A stretch of 24,082 bases of DNA from CAYSJU01 sp964431495 (GTDB lineage Bacteria > Omnitrophota > Gorgyraeia > Tantalellales > Tantalellaceae), in the NCBI GenBank assembly GCA_964431495.1, contig CAYSJU010000028.1, positions 1 through 24,082 on the forward strand, in the 5' to 3' direction. Below are positions 1 to 7,763 of the stretch, one piece after another. The notes below the pieces were generated by a model, which saw only the letters and a list, made by a program, of their open reading frames with translations, was not told the DNA's origin and searched no databases. Position 1 is the first letter of the stretch. Each line of letters begins with the position of its first letter. The position numbers were made by a program, and so were the translations under genes.

Positions 1-3
1 GCA

Positions 4-9
4 TATAAT
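4..9 (+). promoter_or_regulatory. possible -10 box upstream of gpsA
   Basis: A perfect TATAAT lies at 4-9. The expected transcription start would be about position 16, downstream of the first ATG at 12 but upstream of the ATG at 33. If real, this favours the second ATG as the gpsA start. The -35 region would lie outside the window, so only half the promoter can be judged. Confidence 0.35.
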
Positions 10-32
10 ATATGCTAAACTTTTCAAATATT

Positions 33-1019
33 ATGCGCAAAGTAACGATTATAGGTGATGGGGGGTGGGGGACTGCCTTGGCCCTTTTGCTTCACTCAAA
101 AGGGGTCGAGATTGTCCTCTGGAGTCACGATCCGGAATACGCCGAATATCTGGATAATAACCGGTTAAATGCCAAGTTCCTTGAAGGGGTGGTAATACCC
201 CGTGGTGTGGTAATAACCGCTGACGACGCGGTCGCCAAAGACACGGATCACGCCCTGTTTGCCGTTCCATGTAAATATCTGCGTTCAGTCGCGGAGAAGT
301 TCCAGGACGCGGATTTTAATTATATAATAAGTGGCACAAAGGGGATCGAGAACGATACCCTGAAGAGACCGTCAGAGATGTTAGCGGAATATTTCAAGAC
401 TTCTGACATCGGTGTTCTATCAGGCCCAAGCATTTCTTATGAGGTGGCCCGCGGGTATCCCGCCGCGATCGTTTTTGCCGCGGAGGGAAATTGGAACAAA
501 GAGATCCAGGAACTGTTAACGGTCCAACACTTCCGCGTGTACACGTCAGAAGATATCGTAGGCGTGGAACTGGGAGGCGCGCTCAAGAACATCATCGCAG
601 TGGCTGCGGGCATTTCCGATGGCATGGGGTTTGGGACGAACGCCAAGGCCGCTATCCTTACAAGGGGACTGGCTGAGATCACCAGGCTCGGTGTATGCAT
701 GGGCGCGAAAGAAGAGACTTTCAGGGGCTTGAGTGGTATGGGCGATCTGGCTACGACGTGTATGAGCACGCATAGCAGGAACAGGTGGTTCGGGGAACAG
801 ATAGGAAAAGGCTGTAAGATCGGGGATATACTGGCAGAGACAGAGATGGTCGTTGAAGGTCTGGGCACCTGTAAATCAGCATACGAGCTTTCCAGAAAAT
901 ATTTGATAGAGATGCCCATAACGCAAAAGATCGATGAAGTAATATACGGAGGCAAGGATCCGAAACTTGCCGTTAAAGAGTTGATGACCCGTGATCTGAA
1001 GGATGAGGATTACGGATGA
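33..1019 (+). CDS. gpsA: glycerol-3-phosphate dehydrogenase [NAD(P)+]
   Basis: This enzyme reduces dihydroxyacetone phosphate to sn-glycerol 3-phosphate in the cytosol and so feeds phospholipid synthesis. The N-terminus MRKVTIIGDGGWGTALA is the dinucleotide-binding glycine loop. SGPSISYEVARG follows, then GALKNIIAVAAGISDG with the catalytic lysine at about residue 185. NAKAAILTRGLAE and GLSGMGDLATTC are also canonical. At 328 residues it has full family length. An ATG at 12 would add seven residues, but family members normally begin right at the nucleotide-binding strand and a possible -10 box at 4-9 would leave that ATG untranscribed. No clear ribosome binding site precedes either start. The tRNA-Pro gene begins 18 nt after the stop codon. 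Confidence 0.95.
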   Translation: MRKVTIIGDGGWGTALALLLHSKGVEIVLWSHDPEYAEYLDNNRLNAKFLEGVVIPRGVVITADDAVAKDTDHALFAVPCKYLRSVAEKFQDADFNYIISGTKGIENDTLKRPSEMLAEYFKTSDIGVLSGPSISYEVARGYPAAIVFAAEGNWNKEIQELLTVQHFRVYTSEDIVGVELGGALKNIIAVAAGISDGMGFGTNAKAAILTRGLAEITRLGVCMGAKEETFRGLSGMGDLATTCMSTHSRNRWFGEQIGKGCKIGDILAETEMVVEGLGTCKSAYELSRKYLIEMPITQKIDEVIYGGKDPKLAVKELMTRDLKDEDYG

Positions 1020-1037
1020 TGATTTGAATATTTGTGT

Positions 1038-1115
1038 CGGGACGTGGCGCAGTCTGGTTAGCGTACTAGTCTGGGGGACTAGGGGCCGCCGGTTCAAATC
1101 CGGCCGTCCCGACCA
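1038..1115 (+). tRNA. tRNA-Pro (anticodon GGG), CCA encoded
   Basis: The cloverleaf can be drawn completely. The acceptor stem CGGGACG (1038-1044) pairs with CGTCCCG (1105-1111). The D-stem GCGC pairs with GCGT, with AGTCTGGTTA in the loop. The anticodon stem CTAGT/ACTAG encloses the loop CTGGGGG, giving anticodon GGG at 1073-1075. The T-stem GCCGG/CCGGC surrounds TTCAAAT. The variable region is 5 nt, the discriminator is A and the CCA end is genomically encoded. G follows the anticodon, as usual for proline tRNAs. It decodes CCC and CCU. Confidence 0.97.
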
Positions 1116-1128
1116 GTTATCGCACGAA

Positions 1129-1158
1129 CGTAGGGGTTTGATAAATCAAACCCCTACG
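1129..1158. repeat. palindromic repeat, family 1, copy A (perfect)
   Basis: A perfect 13-bp inverted repeat (1129-1141 against 1146-1158) surrounds the tetraloop TAAA. The core is TAGGGGTTTGA and its complement. It sits between tRNA-Pro and hom. There is no following T-run, so it is not an obvious intrinsic terminator. Related copies lie at 11260-11283, 11291-11315, 15263-15290 and 16045-16066. Confidence 0.8.
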
Positions 1159-1175
1159 AAACCCAAGAGGGCAAC

Positions 1176-2477
1176 ATGAGACCAGTATATATCGGACTTA
1201 TAGGAGCAGGGACCGTAGGCAGGGGAGTGATCGATTCGATCGTCGAGAACGGCAAACTCATCGCCGACAGAACCGGTGTGTCCATTGTACTCAAGGCTGT
1301 CTGCGACAAGGACGTCGAAGCGCTCAATAGTATTACGGGGATAGAGGGATTGGTAAAAACGGATAAGGCGGATGAAATAATCAACAATGAAGAGATCGAT
1401 ATAGTGGTCGAGCTTATCGGCGGGGTGCATCCGGCCAAGGATATCATAGTGGACGCTCTGGCCGGGAAAAAACACGTTGTCACTGCCAACAAAGCCCTGC
1501 TTTCCGGGCACTGGAAAGATATTTTTAAGACAGCCCTTGATAACGGCGTGTATATCAACTTTGAAGCCAGTGTGGGCGGTGGCATACCTATCATCCGCGC
1601 GATCAGCGAGAGTTTTGTGTCCAATGACCTGGAGCTTATTTACGGCATTCTGAACGGGACCACCAATTTTATCCTGACCATGATGGCTGACCAAGAGTAT
1701 AGTTTTGACAAGGCCCTGGCAGTTGCCCGGAAAAAAGGTATTGCCGAACCGGATCCCAAACTGGATATCAACGGACAGGACAGCGCCCATAAACTGGTGA
1801 TACTTGCTTTGCTGGGTTTCGGGATAGACATCTCTCCGGATGATATCTATACCGAGGGCATACAGAATATATCTCCCCAGGATATCAAGTGCGCCAGGCA
1901 ATGGGGTTACAGTATAAAGCTTCTGGCAATCGCGAAGAAGACGCAGAAAGGGCTGCAGTTAAGGGTCCATCCGACGCTGCTTCCCGCGCGTCATCTCCTG
2001 GCGAACGTCAAGGGCGAATACAATGCCATATTCGTAAAGGGCGATTTTATAGGCGATTCCCTTCTTTACGGCAAGGGAGCGGGCAGGCGGCCTACCGCGA
2101 GTTCTGTTATGGGTGATATCGTGGAACTCGCGAAACACGTGGCTTTTTCAGGAAAGGAAAGCTACGTGCCGTATAAGCCATTGTACGCGCCCGGTTCAAT
2201 ACCTGTAGTGAACGAGGAAGACATAAACATCCCGTTCTATCTCAGATTTTCAGCGATAGACAGGCCGGGCGTACTTGCTGGCATTTCTTCTGTCCTTGCT
2301 GAGAACGAAATAAGCATCGCGAGCATGTCACAGGAAGAAAGAAAAAAAGGACAGCCTGTTCCGGTGATCATGCTTACCCACAACGCGAGAGAAGGGAGCA
2401 TGAGGAAAGCGGTCAAGCAGATAGATAAGATGGAATTCGTAACGGATAAAACAGTAGTGATCAGGATAGAGCAATAG
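1176..2477 (+). CDS. hom: homoserine dehydrogenase with C-terminal ACT domain
   Basis: This enzyme reduces aspartate semialdehyde to homoserine, the branch point to threonine and methionine. The Rossmann motif GLIGAGTVGRGV is at residues 7-18. TANKALLSGHW follows, then the substrate-site segments EASVGGGIPII and GILNGTTNFIL, and GIAEPDPKLDINGQDSAHKL with the catalytic-site lysine. From about residue 350, FYLRFSAIDRPGVLAGISSV begins an ACT domain, the usual site of threonine feedback in this family. At 433 residues it has normal length. AAGAGGG lies just upstream of the ATG. It leads the tight thr/lys cluster, although a family 1 palindrome separates it from the tRNA. Confidence 0.96.
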   Translation: MRPVYIGLIGAGTVGRGVIDSIVENGKLIADRTGVSIVLKAVCDKDVEALNSITGIEGLVKTDKADEIINNEEIDIVVELIGGVHPAKDIIVDALAGKKHVVTANKALLSGHWKDIFKTALDNGVYINFEASVGGGIPIIRAISESFVSNDLELIYGILNGTTNFILTMMADQEYSFDKALAVARKKGIAEPDPKLDINGQDSAHKLVILALLGFGIDISPDDIYTEGIQNISPQDIKCARQWGYSIKLLAIAKKTQKGLQLRVHPTLLPARHLLANVKGEYNAIFVKGDFIGDSLLYGKGAGRRPTASSVMGDIVELAKHVAFSGKESYVPYKPLYAPGSIPVVNEEDINIPFYLRFSAIDRPGVLAGISSVLAENEISIASMSQEERKKGQPVPVIMLTHNAREGSMRKAVKQIDKMEFVTDKTVVIRIEQ

Positions 2478-2493
2478 TAGGCCGGGTGGGGTG

Positions 2494-2514
2494 CTCGAAA
2501 CTCGATGCTCGATA
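2494..2514. repeat. heptamer tandem array, three units (CTCGAWR)
   Basis: Three perfectly spaced 7-nt units, CTCGAAA, CTCGATG and CTCGATA, fill the short hom-thrC gap. Each contains the 4-bp palindrome TCGA. Arrays with the same period but other sequences lie at 14193-14220 and 20877-20897. Confidence 0.6.
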
Positions 2515-2553
2515 CCAGGTAGAAGAAATAACAAAAAACGAAGTGAGATAACG

Positions 2554-3624
2554 ATGAGAAGATTGGGAGTGATGGAAAGATACGGGGATTTCCTTCCCGT
2601 TACCGACAAAACGCGGGTAATAACCCTGCAGGAAGGGAGCACCCCGCTGATAAAGGCGAACAGTATCGCGGACAGGATCGGTCCAGGCTATGACGTGTGG
2701 CTCAAGTTCGAGGGACTGAATCCCACCAGCAGTTTTAAGGACCGTGGCATGACAGTGGCTGTGTCAAAAGCGGTGGAGGAAGGTTCACGCGCGGTAACCT
2801 GCGCGTCAACAGGCAATACCTCGGCTTCAGCCGCGGCTTACGCGGCCAGGGCAAAGATAAAATGCGTGGTTGTAATACCGGAAGGCGCTATTGCTCTCGG
2901 GAAACTGGCCCAGGCCCTTATACACGGGGCAAAGGTCATAGCGATAAGGGGGAATTTTGACCAGGCGCTGGAGATAGTAAAAGAGATAACCGAGAAATAT
3001 CCCATTACGCTGGTAAATTCCATCAATCCTTACAGGATAGAGGGACAGAAGACGGCCGCGTTTGAAGTATGCGATTCACTTTCTCACGCGCCGCACTACC
3101 ATGCTCTGCCCGTGGGCAATGCCGGGAACATCACCGCTTACTGGAAAGGCTACAAGGAGTACAAAGAGCGGGGTATGAGCGATAAGCTTCCGGTAATGCT
3201 CGGTTTCCAGGCCGCGGGCTCTGCGCCCATAGTCGAGGGCCGCGTTATCAAGGACCCCAGAACCCTGGCCACCGCCATAAAGATAGGTAACCCGGCGAGC
3301 TGGAAACAGGCCGAAGTTGCCAGGGATGAATCAGGCGGGCTTATTGATAAGGTCACTGATGACGAGATCATTGAAGCGTACAGGTTGCTCGCTTCCAGTG
3401 TCGGTGTTTTTGTGGAACCCGCTTCAGCGGCCAGTGTTGCCGGCATAATAAAAAAGGCCAGCGAAGGTTATTTCCCGGATAATCCGGGATCCGAGAGAAA
3501 AGACATAGTCTGTGTTCTGACCGGTCACGGATTGAAAGACCCGGACCGGGCCATAAAATGCGTGGAGACCCCGGTAGTCGTGGACGCGGACGTGAAAGAG
3601 GTTATCAAGGAGGCGGGATTATAA
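2554..3624 (+). CDS. thrC: threonine synthase
   Basis: This PLP enzyme converts O-phosphohomoserine to threonine and phosphate. LPVTDKT, LQEGSTPLIKA and NPTSSFKDRGMTVA are diagnostic; the lysine of SFKDRG (about residue 62) is the Schiff-base lysine. CASTGNTSASAAAYAA and LPVGNAGNITAYWKGYKEY form the cofactor and phosphate-binding loops. The 356-residue length from this ATG suits the short bacterial form. A GTG at 2491 is in frame, but it would translate the heptamer array and add 21 residues unlike any threonine synthase, so I rejected it. The ribosome binding site is weak (AAGTGAG upstream). One base separates its stop from the next start. Confidence 0.95.
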   Translation: MRRLGVMERYGDFLPVTDKTRVITLQEGSTPLIKANSIADRIGPGYDVWLKFEGLNPTSSFKDRGMTVAVSKAVEEGSRAVTCASTGNTSASAAAYAARAKIKCVVVIPEGAIALGKLAQALIHGAKVIAIRGNFDQALEIVKEITEKYPITLVNSINPYRIEGQKTAAFEVCDSLSHAPHYHALPVGNAGNITAYWKGYKEYKERGMSDKLPVMLGFQAAGSAPIVEGRVIKDPRTLATAIKIGNPASWKQAEVARDESGGLIDKVTDDEIIEAYRLLASSVGVFVEPASAASVAGIIKKASEGYFPDNPGSERKDIVCVLTGHGLKDPDRAIKCVETPVVVDADVKEVIKEAGL

Positions 3625-3625
3625 T

Positions 3626-4828
3626 ATGAAATACGTTATTCTGGTGCCGGACGGTATGTCCGGTTTGCCCATTGACGAGCTCAACGGCAGGACCTGCATG
3701 GAAGCCGCGGTCTCCCGCAACATGGACAAGATAGCAAAGGAAGGCATCGTGGGTACGGTCAGGAACGTCCCCAGGGGAATGATACCTGCCAGTGACGTGG
3801 CCAACCTTTCAATACTGGGGTTTGATCCGCAGAAATATTACTGCGGACGCGGCCCGCTGGAGGCGGCAAATCTGGGGGTCGAGGTATCTGACACGGATGT
3901 GGCTTTCCGGTTCAATACCGTTACAGTCAGTGACGGCAAAATGGTTGACTACAGCGCCGGCCATATAAGCACAAAAGAGACGGAGGTGCTTGTCAAGCTG
4001 CTCAATGAAGAACTGGCGAACGAGAAAATACATTTTTACACAGGCACAAGCTACCGCAACCTGATGATGGTAAAATGCGGTTCACCGGAAGAAGCGGACA
4101 GGCTCTCGAAGGTCGTATGCGTTCCGCCGCACGATATAAGTGATAAGCCTATTGAAAAATACTGGCCGAAGGACCCTGAACTGGTTGACCTGATGAAGGG
4201 ATCAAGAAAGGTCCTGGAGGGCTGTGATATCAATAAAGTCCGGATAGACCTCGGGCAGAACCCGGCGAACATGATATGGATATGGGGGCAGGGGAAAAAG
4301 CCCCACCTGCCTGAATACAAAGACGCGTTCGGCCTGACAGGAGGAATAATCTCAGCGGTGGACCTGATCAAGGGGCTGGGCAAGGTACTGGGCCTTGAAG
4401 TGGCCAATGTCCCCGGCGCTACGGGATATTACGATACCAACTATGAAGGCAAGGCCGGAGCGGCGCTTGATATCCTTGAAAGGAACGATATGGTGTTTGT
4501 CCATGTCGAGGCGCCGGACGAAGCCGGTCACAACGGTGACATACGCGCGAAGATAACGGCAATAGAAAATTTTGACAGCAAGATAACCGGCAGGATCCTT
4601 AATGAACTTTCCGGAAAGCATGACTACAGGGTCCTGATACTGCCGGACCACCCGACGCCGATAAGCAAGAGGACGCACACCGCGGATCCCGTGCCGTTCG
4701 CAATGTTCGGCGAGGGGATAACACCTGATGAGGTGACTTTGTTCACGGAAGCATCGGCCAAAGCTGGAAGCAGGCACCTGAAGTGCGGCTCTGATCTGAT
4801 GAAGCTTTTACTAAGCCCGGAGATCTGA
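3626..4828 (+). CDS. ApgM-family phosphomutase-like enzyme, proposed homoserine kinase
   Basis: The protein belongs to the archaeal-type cofactor-independent phosphoglycerate mutase group of the alkaline phosphatase superfamily (COG3635). It has the metal-site start VILVPDGMSG, PASDVANLSILGFDP with a candidate phosphoryl-accepting serine at about residue 56, and CGRGPLEAANLGVEV. VEAPDEAGHNGD and LPDHPTPISKRTHTADPVPF complete the site. Length is 400 residues. Members with the DVAN sequence that sit in threonine clusters lacking thrB have been proposed as functional analogues of homoserine kinase (TIGR02535). Here it lies between thrC and lysC with no thrB visible, which fits that role. A glycolytic mutase function remains possible. 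AAGGAGG precedes it inside the end of thrC. Confidence 0.8.
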   Translation: MKYVILVPDGMSGLPIDELNGRTCMEAAVSRNMDKIAKEGIVGTVRNVPRGMIPASDVANLSILGFDPQKYYCGRGPLEAANLGVEVSDTDVAFRFNTVTVSDGKMVDYSAGHISTKETEVLVKLLNEELANEKIHFYTGTSYRNLMMVKCGSPEEADRLSKVVCVPPHDISDKPIEKYWPKDPELVDLMKGSRKVLEGCDINKVRIDLGQNPANMIWIWGQGKKPHLPEYKDAFGLTGGIISAVDLIKGLGKVLGLEVANVPGATGYYDTNYEGKAGAALDILERNDMVFVHVEAPDEAGHNGDIRAKITAIENFDSKITGRILNELSGKHDYRVLILPDHPTPISKRTHTADPVPFAMFGEGITPDEVTLFTEASAKAGSRHLKCGSDLMKLLLSPEI

Positions 4829-4830
4829 TA

Positions 4831-6180
4831 ATGGGAAGGAAAAAGATCATAGTCCAGAAATACGGCGGGACCAGCGTGGCAAACCCCGAAAAGATAAAGG
4901 GCGTTGCCAGAAGGGTCGCTGCCTGCAAAAGACAGGGATACGATGTCGTTGTAGTGGTCTCAGCTCTCGGCAAGACGACCGATGAGCTTCTTGGACTTGC
5001 CGGAGAAATAAACAAAGCCCCGGATGAGAGAGAACTTGACATGCTCATGGCGACCGGAGAGCAGATCTCCGTGGCTCTTCTTGCCATGGCCCTGCATAAA
5101 TTGGGAGAGGAAGCCATCTCTTTTACAGGCGCGCAGGTCGGAATAATAACCGATTCCTCTCATACCAAGGCGAGGATCATAGATATATCCACGCAAAGGA
5201 TAAGTGAACAGTTGAAAAAGGGCAGGATAGTGATAGTGGCTGGTTTCCAGGGCGTGAACCTTGACCAGGAGATCACCACTCTCGGCAGGGGAGGTTCTGA
5301 CATGACCGCCGTAGCCCTGGCAAAGGTCCTGAAAGCCGAAGTTTGTGAGATATGCACTGACGTGAAAGGAGTTTACACCGCGGACCCAAGGATCGTGAAG
5401 AACGCGCGCAAGCTTAATAGCATCAGCTACGAGGAGATGCTGGAGATGGCTTCTCTCGGCGCGCAGGTAATGCAGGCAAGAAGCGTGGAAGCTGCGGGCA
5501 AGTTCGATATTCCCATACATGTAAGGTCAAGTTTTTACGCCGGAAACGGCACCATGATATGCAAGGAGGTCAAGGAAATGGAAGATGTTCTCGTAAGAGG
5601 AGTTACCGTGAATAGAGGCGAAGCAAAAGTCACAGTCTGTGATGTCCCTGACAAACCCGGGGAGGCAAGCAGGCTGTTCGAGGAGCTGGCCAAAGCCGGG
5701 GTAAACGTGGACATGATAATCCAGAACATATCCAGGACCAGGGCCACCGATATATCTTTCACTGTTCCGGTCAGCGACCTGGCCAGGACAAGGGAAGTGG
5801 TAAAAAAGTTCAACAAGAAGAGCGGTTCCAAGGGCGTCAAGATAGACAAGGATATCGCCAAGGTATCGGTCGTCGGCATCGGCATGAGAAGCCATTCAGG
5901 CGTTGCGGCAAAGATGTTCAGAGCCCTCGCGTCCAACAAGATCAATATTGAGATGATATCGACCAGTGAGATCAAGATATCCTGTGTTATCAGGAAAGAA
6001 GTGGCGGCCAGGGCCGCAAAGGCCATCCATAAGGTTTTTAAATTACATTCGTCATTGCGAGAAGGCCCGAGCGATCCCGCGCGAAGTCGAGGGAAGGGCC
6101 GACGGAGCGGCCGAGGCCGAAATGTTCGAGGGAGTGCCGACTCTGTCCGGGCGAGGTCAAAACCCAAAAAGAGGCGATAA
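4831..6180 (+). CDS. lysC: aspartokinase with repeat-derived Arg-rich tail
   Basis: This enzyme phosphorylates aspartate, the first step to lysine, threonine, methionine and diaminopimelate. VQKYGGTSVANPEKI is the ATP and substrate-binding start. MATGEQISVALLAMAL, TLGRGGSDMTAVALA and CTDVKGVYTADPR follow. Two ACT units occupy roughly residues 265-335 and 345-405. The fold should end near AAKAIHKVFKLH at residue 406, the normal length for monofunctional aspartokinase. The last 43 residues are encoded by an inserted CGTCATTGCGAG-type repeat and are rich in Arg, Gly, Ser and Lys. The stop TAA overlaps the cimA start by one base. GGAG at 4819-4822 is the likely ribosome binding site. Confidence 0.95.
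   Translation: MGRKKIIVQKYGGTSVANPEKIKGVARRVAACKRQGYDVVVVVSALGKTTDELLGLAGEINKAPDERELDMLMATGEQISVALLAMALHKLGEEAISFTGAQVGIITDSSHTKARIIDISTQRISEQLKKGRIVIVAGFQGVNLDQEITTLGRGGSDMTAVALAKVLKAEVCEICTDVKGVYTADPRIVKNARKLNSISYEEMLEMASLGAQVMQARSVEAAGKFDIPIHVRSSFYAGNGTMICKEVKEMEDVLVRGVTVNRGEAKVTVCDVPDKPGEASRLFEELAKAGVNVDMIIQNISRTRATDISFTVPVSDLARTREVVKKFNKKSGSKGVKIDKDIAKVSVVGIGMRSHSGVAAKMFRALASNKINIEMISTSEIKISCVIRKEVAARAAKAIHKVFKLHSSLREGPSDPARSRGKGRRSGRGRNVRGSADSVRARSKPKKRR
6050..6160. repeat. CGTCATTGCGAG-type repeat inside the 3' end of lysC
   Basis: Bases 6050-6068 match 14229-14247 at 18 of 19 positions, and the GC-rich continuation has the look of a longer interspersed element. The element stays open in the lysC frame until the TAA at 6178, so it is translated. 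Its downstream boundary is unclear; I place it near 6160, before the cimA ribosome binding site. Confidence 0.65.
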
Positions 6181-7763
6181 TGGAAAAGATATACATATAC
6201 GACACTACTCTGAGAGACGGTGCCCAGTCAGAGGGGATCTCTTTCTCGGTCAAGGATAAGCTGCGCATAGCCCAAAAACTTGATGAACTGGGCATTGATT
6301 TCATCGAAGGCGGCTGGCCGGGAGCAAATCCCAAGGAAGACGAGTTTTTCGCCGAAGCGGCCAGGTCACTGAAACTCAAAAACTCCAAACTCGTTGCCTT
6401 TGGCAGCACAAGGCGCGTCAAAACAGATCCGGCAGCAGATGTTGTCCTGAAAGGATTGCTCAAAGCCGGGACAAAATATGTCACTATATTCGGAAAAAGC
6501 TGGGACCTGCACGTAAGGGCCGTGTTAAAGACCACCTTGAAGGAAAATCTCAAAATGATATCGGATTCCATCAGCTTTCTCAGGAAAAAAGGCCGGAGCG
6601 TGATGTTCGATGCCGAGCATTTTTTTGACGGCTATGAAGAGAATCCCAAATACGCTACAGAGACACTGAAAGCGGCGCTTGACGCTGGCGCGGAATTTCT
6701 TGTGCTCTGTGATACCAACGGCGGCGCTGTCACGAGCAGGGTGTTCGAGGTCGTTGAAGAACTCAGGGAGAAGATGAATGCTTCCTGGGGCATCCATACC
6801 CACAATGACGGCGAGATGGCTGTGGCGAACTCTATCGCGGCTGTCCAGGCGGGATGCGTCCAGGTGCAGGGGACCATGAACGGTTACGGCGAAAGGTGCG
6901 GTAACGCTAACCTCGTGTCCATTGTGCCCGCGCTGCGTTTCAAGCTGGGCCTGGACTGTTTGTCGGATATCGCTTTAAAGGAATTCACCGAAGCGTCCAG
7001 GTACGTCGCTGAGACAGCCAACATAAAACACCAGGATTTACAGCCATATGTCGGTAACAGCGCTTTCGCGCATAAAGCCGGTGTCCACGTCAACGCGATA
7101 ATGAAGAACTCCAGGACATACGAGCACATCGATCCGAACAAGGTCGGCAACAGGCGCAGGATGCTTATATCAGAACTTTCCGGGAAAGCGAGTATAATCG
7201 GAAAGGCCGGAGAATTGGGCCTCAAGATCGACAAAAAATCCGATAAGGCCAGAAAGATACTTTCCCAGGTGCAGGATATGGAAAAAGAAGGGTATCAGTT
7301 CGAACTGGCAGAGGCGTCGCTCATGCTTTTGATGCGCAAAGCCTCGAAAGTGTTCAAGAGGCACTTTGAGATGGAGGACCTCAGGGTAATAGTGGAAAGA
7401 CGTGGTAAAGGCGCGTTGATCTCAGAGGCCACGGTAAAGATAAAGATTGGGGATGAATACAGACATACTGTTTCTCTCGGTGACGGGCCGGTCCACGCGA
7501 TAGACCGGGCCTTGAGGAAGTCCCTGCAGGAATTCTTTCCTTCCCTTAAAAAAATGCATTTGTCAGACTTCAGCGTAAGGGTGCTGGATGAAAAGGAGGG
7601 GACTGCTGCCAAGGTCCGCGTCCTTATCCAGTCCCAGGACGAGACTGATTCGTGGTGGACAGTGGGTGTCTCCGAGAACATCATCGAGGCGAGCTGGCAG
7701 GCGCTTATTGATTCCATCGAGTATAAGTTCATGAAGAACGAGAAGAAGAGAAAGAAAAAATGA
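6180..7763 (+). CDS. cimA: (R)-citramalate synthase
   Basis: This enzyme condenses pyruvate and acetyl-CoA to citramalate, which leads to 2-oxobutyrate and isoleucine without threonine deaminase. YDTTLRDGAQSEGISFS is the DRE-TIM metallolyase signature at residues 7-23, and GIHTHNDGEMAVANS carries the metal-binding HxH at residues 206-208. GTMNGYGERCGNANL follows. The C-terminal part holds a LeuA-type allosteric dimerisation domain. At 527 residues, and with GGWPGANPKED, it matches the long citramalate synthase family rather than 2-isopropylmalate synthase, although homologues can be confused without phylogeny. AAGAGG precedes the ATG by a few bases. It overlaps lysC by 1 nt and valS by 4 nt, implying translational coupling. 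Confidence 0.92.
   Translation: MEKIYIYDTTLRDGAQSEGISFSVKDKLRIAQKLDELGIDFIEGGWPGANPKEDEFFAEAARSLKLKNSKLVAFGSTRRVKTDPAADVVLKGLLKAGTKYVTIFGKSWDLHVRAVLKTTLKENLKMISDSISFLRKKGRSVMFDAEHFFDGYEENPKYATETLKAALDAGAEFLVLCDTNGGAVTSRVFEVVEELREKMNASWGIHTHNDGEMAVANSIAAVQAGCVQVQGTMNGYGERCGNANLVSIVPALRFKLGLDCLSDIALKEFTEASRYVAETANIKHQDLQPYVGNSAFAHKAGVHVNAIMKNSRTYEHIDPNKVGNRRRMLISELSGKASIIGKAGELGLKIDKKSDKARKILSQVQDMEKEGYQFELAEASLMLLMRKASKVFKRHFEMEDLRVIVERRGKGALISEATVKIKIGDEYRHTVSLGDGPVHAIDRALRKSLQEFFPSLKKMHLSDFSVRVLDEKEGTAAKVRVLIQSQDETDSWWTVGVSENIIEASWQALIDSIEYKFMKNEKKRKKK

Noticed and set aside
437..955. 172-codon minus-strand open frame inside gpsA
   Set aside because: It is antisense to a gene with unbroken family motifs, has no recognisable domains and no ribosome binding site. 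The same applies to long minus frames at 1146-1901, 5535-6167 and 9721-10293.
1129..1158. Palindrome read as an intrinsic terminator for gpsA/tRNA-Pro
   Set aside because: No T-run follows, and identical or related palindromes occur within the tightly packed cluster where termination would be harmful.
2491..2553. GTG start for thrC
   Set aside because: The added residues come from the heptamer array and match no threonine synthase.
3626..4828. Plain glycolytic phosphoglycerate mutase
   Set aside because: Possible but less favoured, because of the thrC-lysC context and the DVAN sequence; kept as an alternative.
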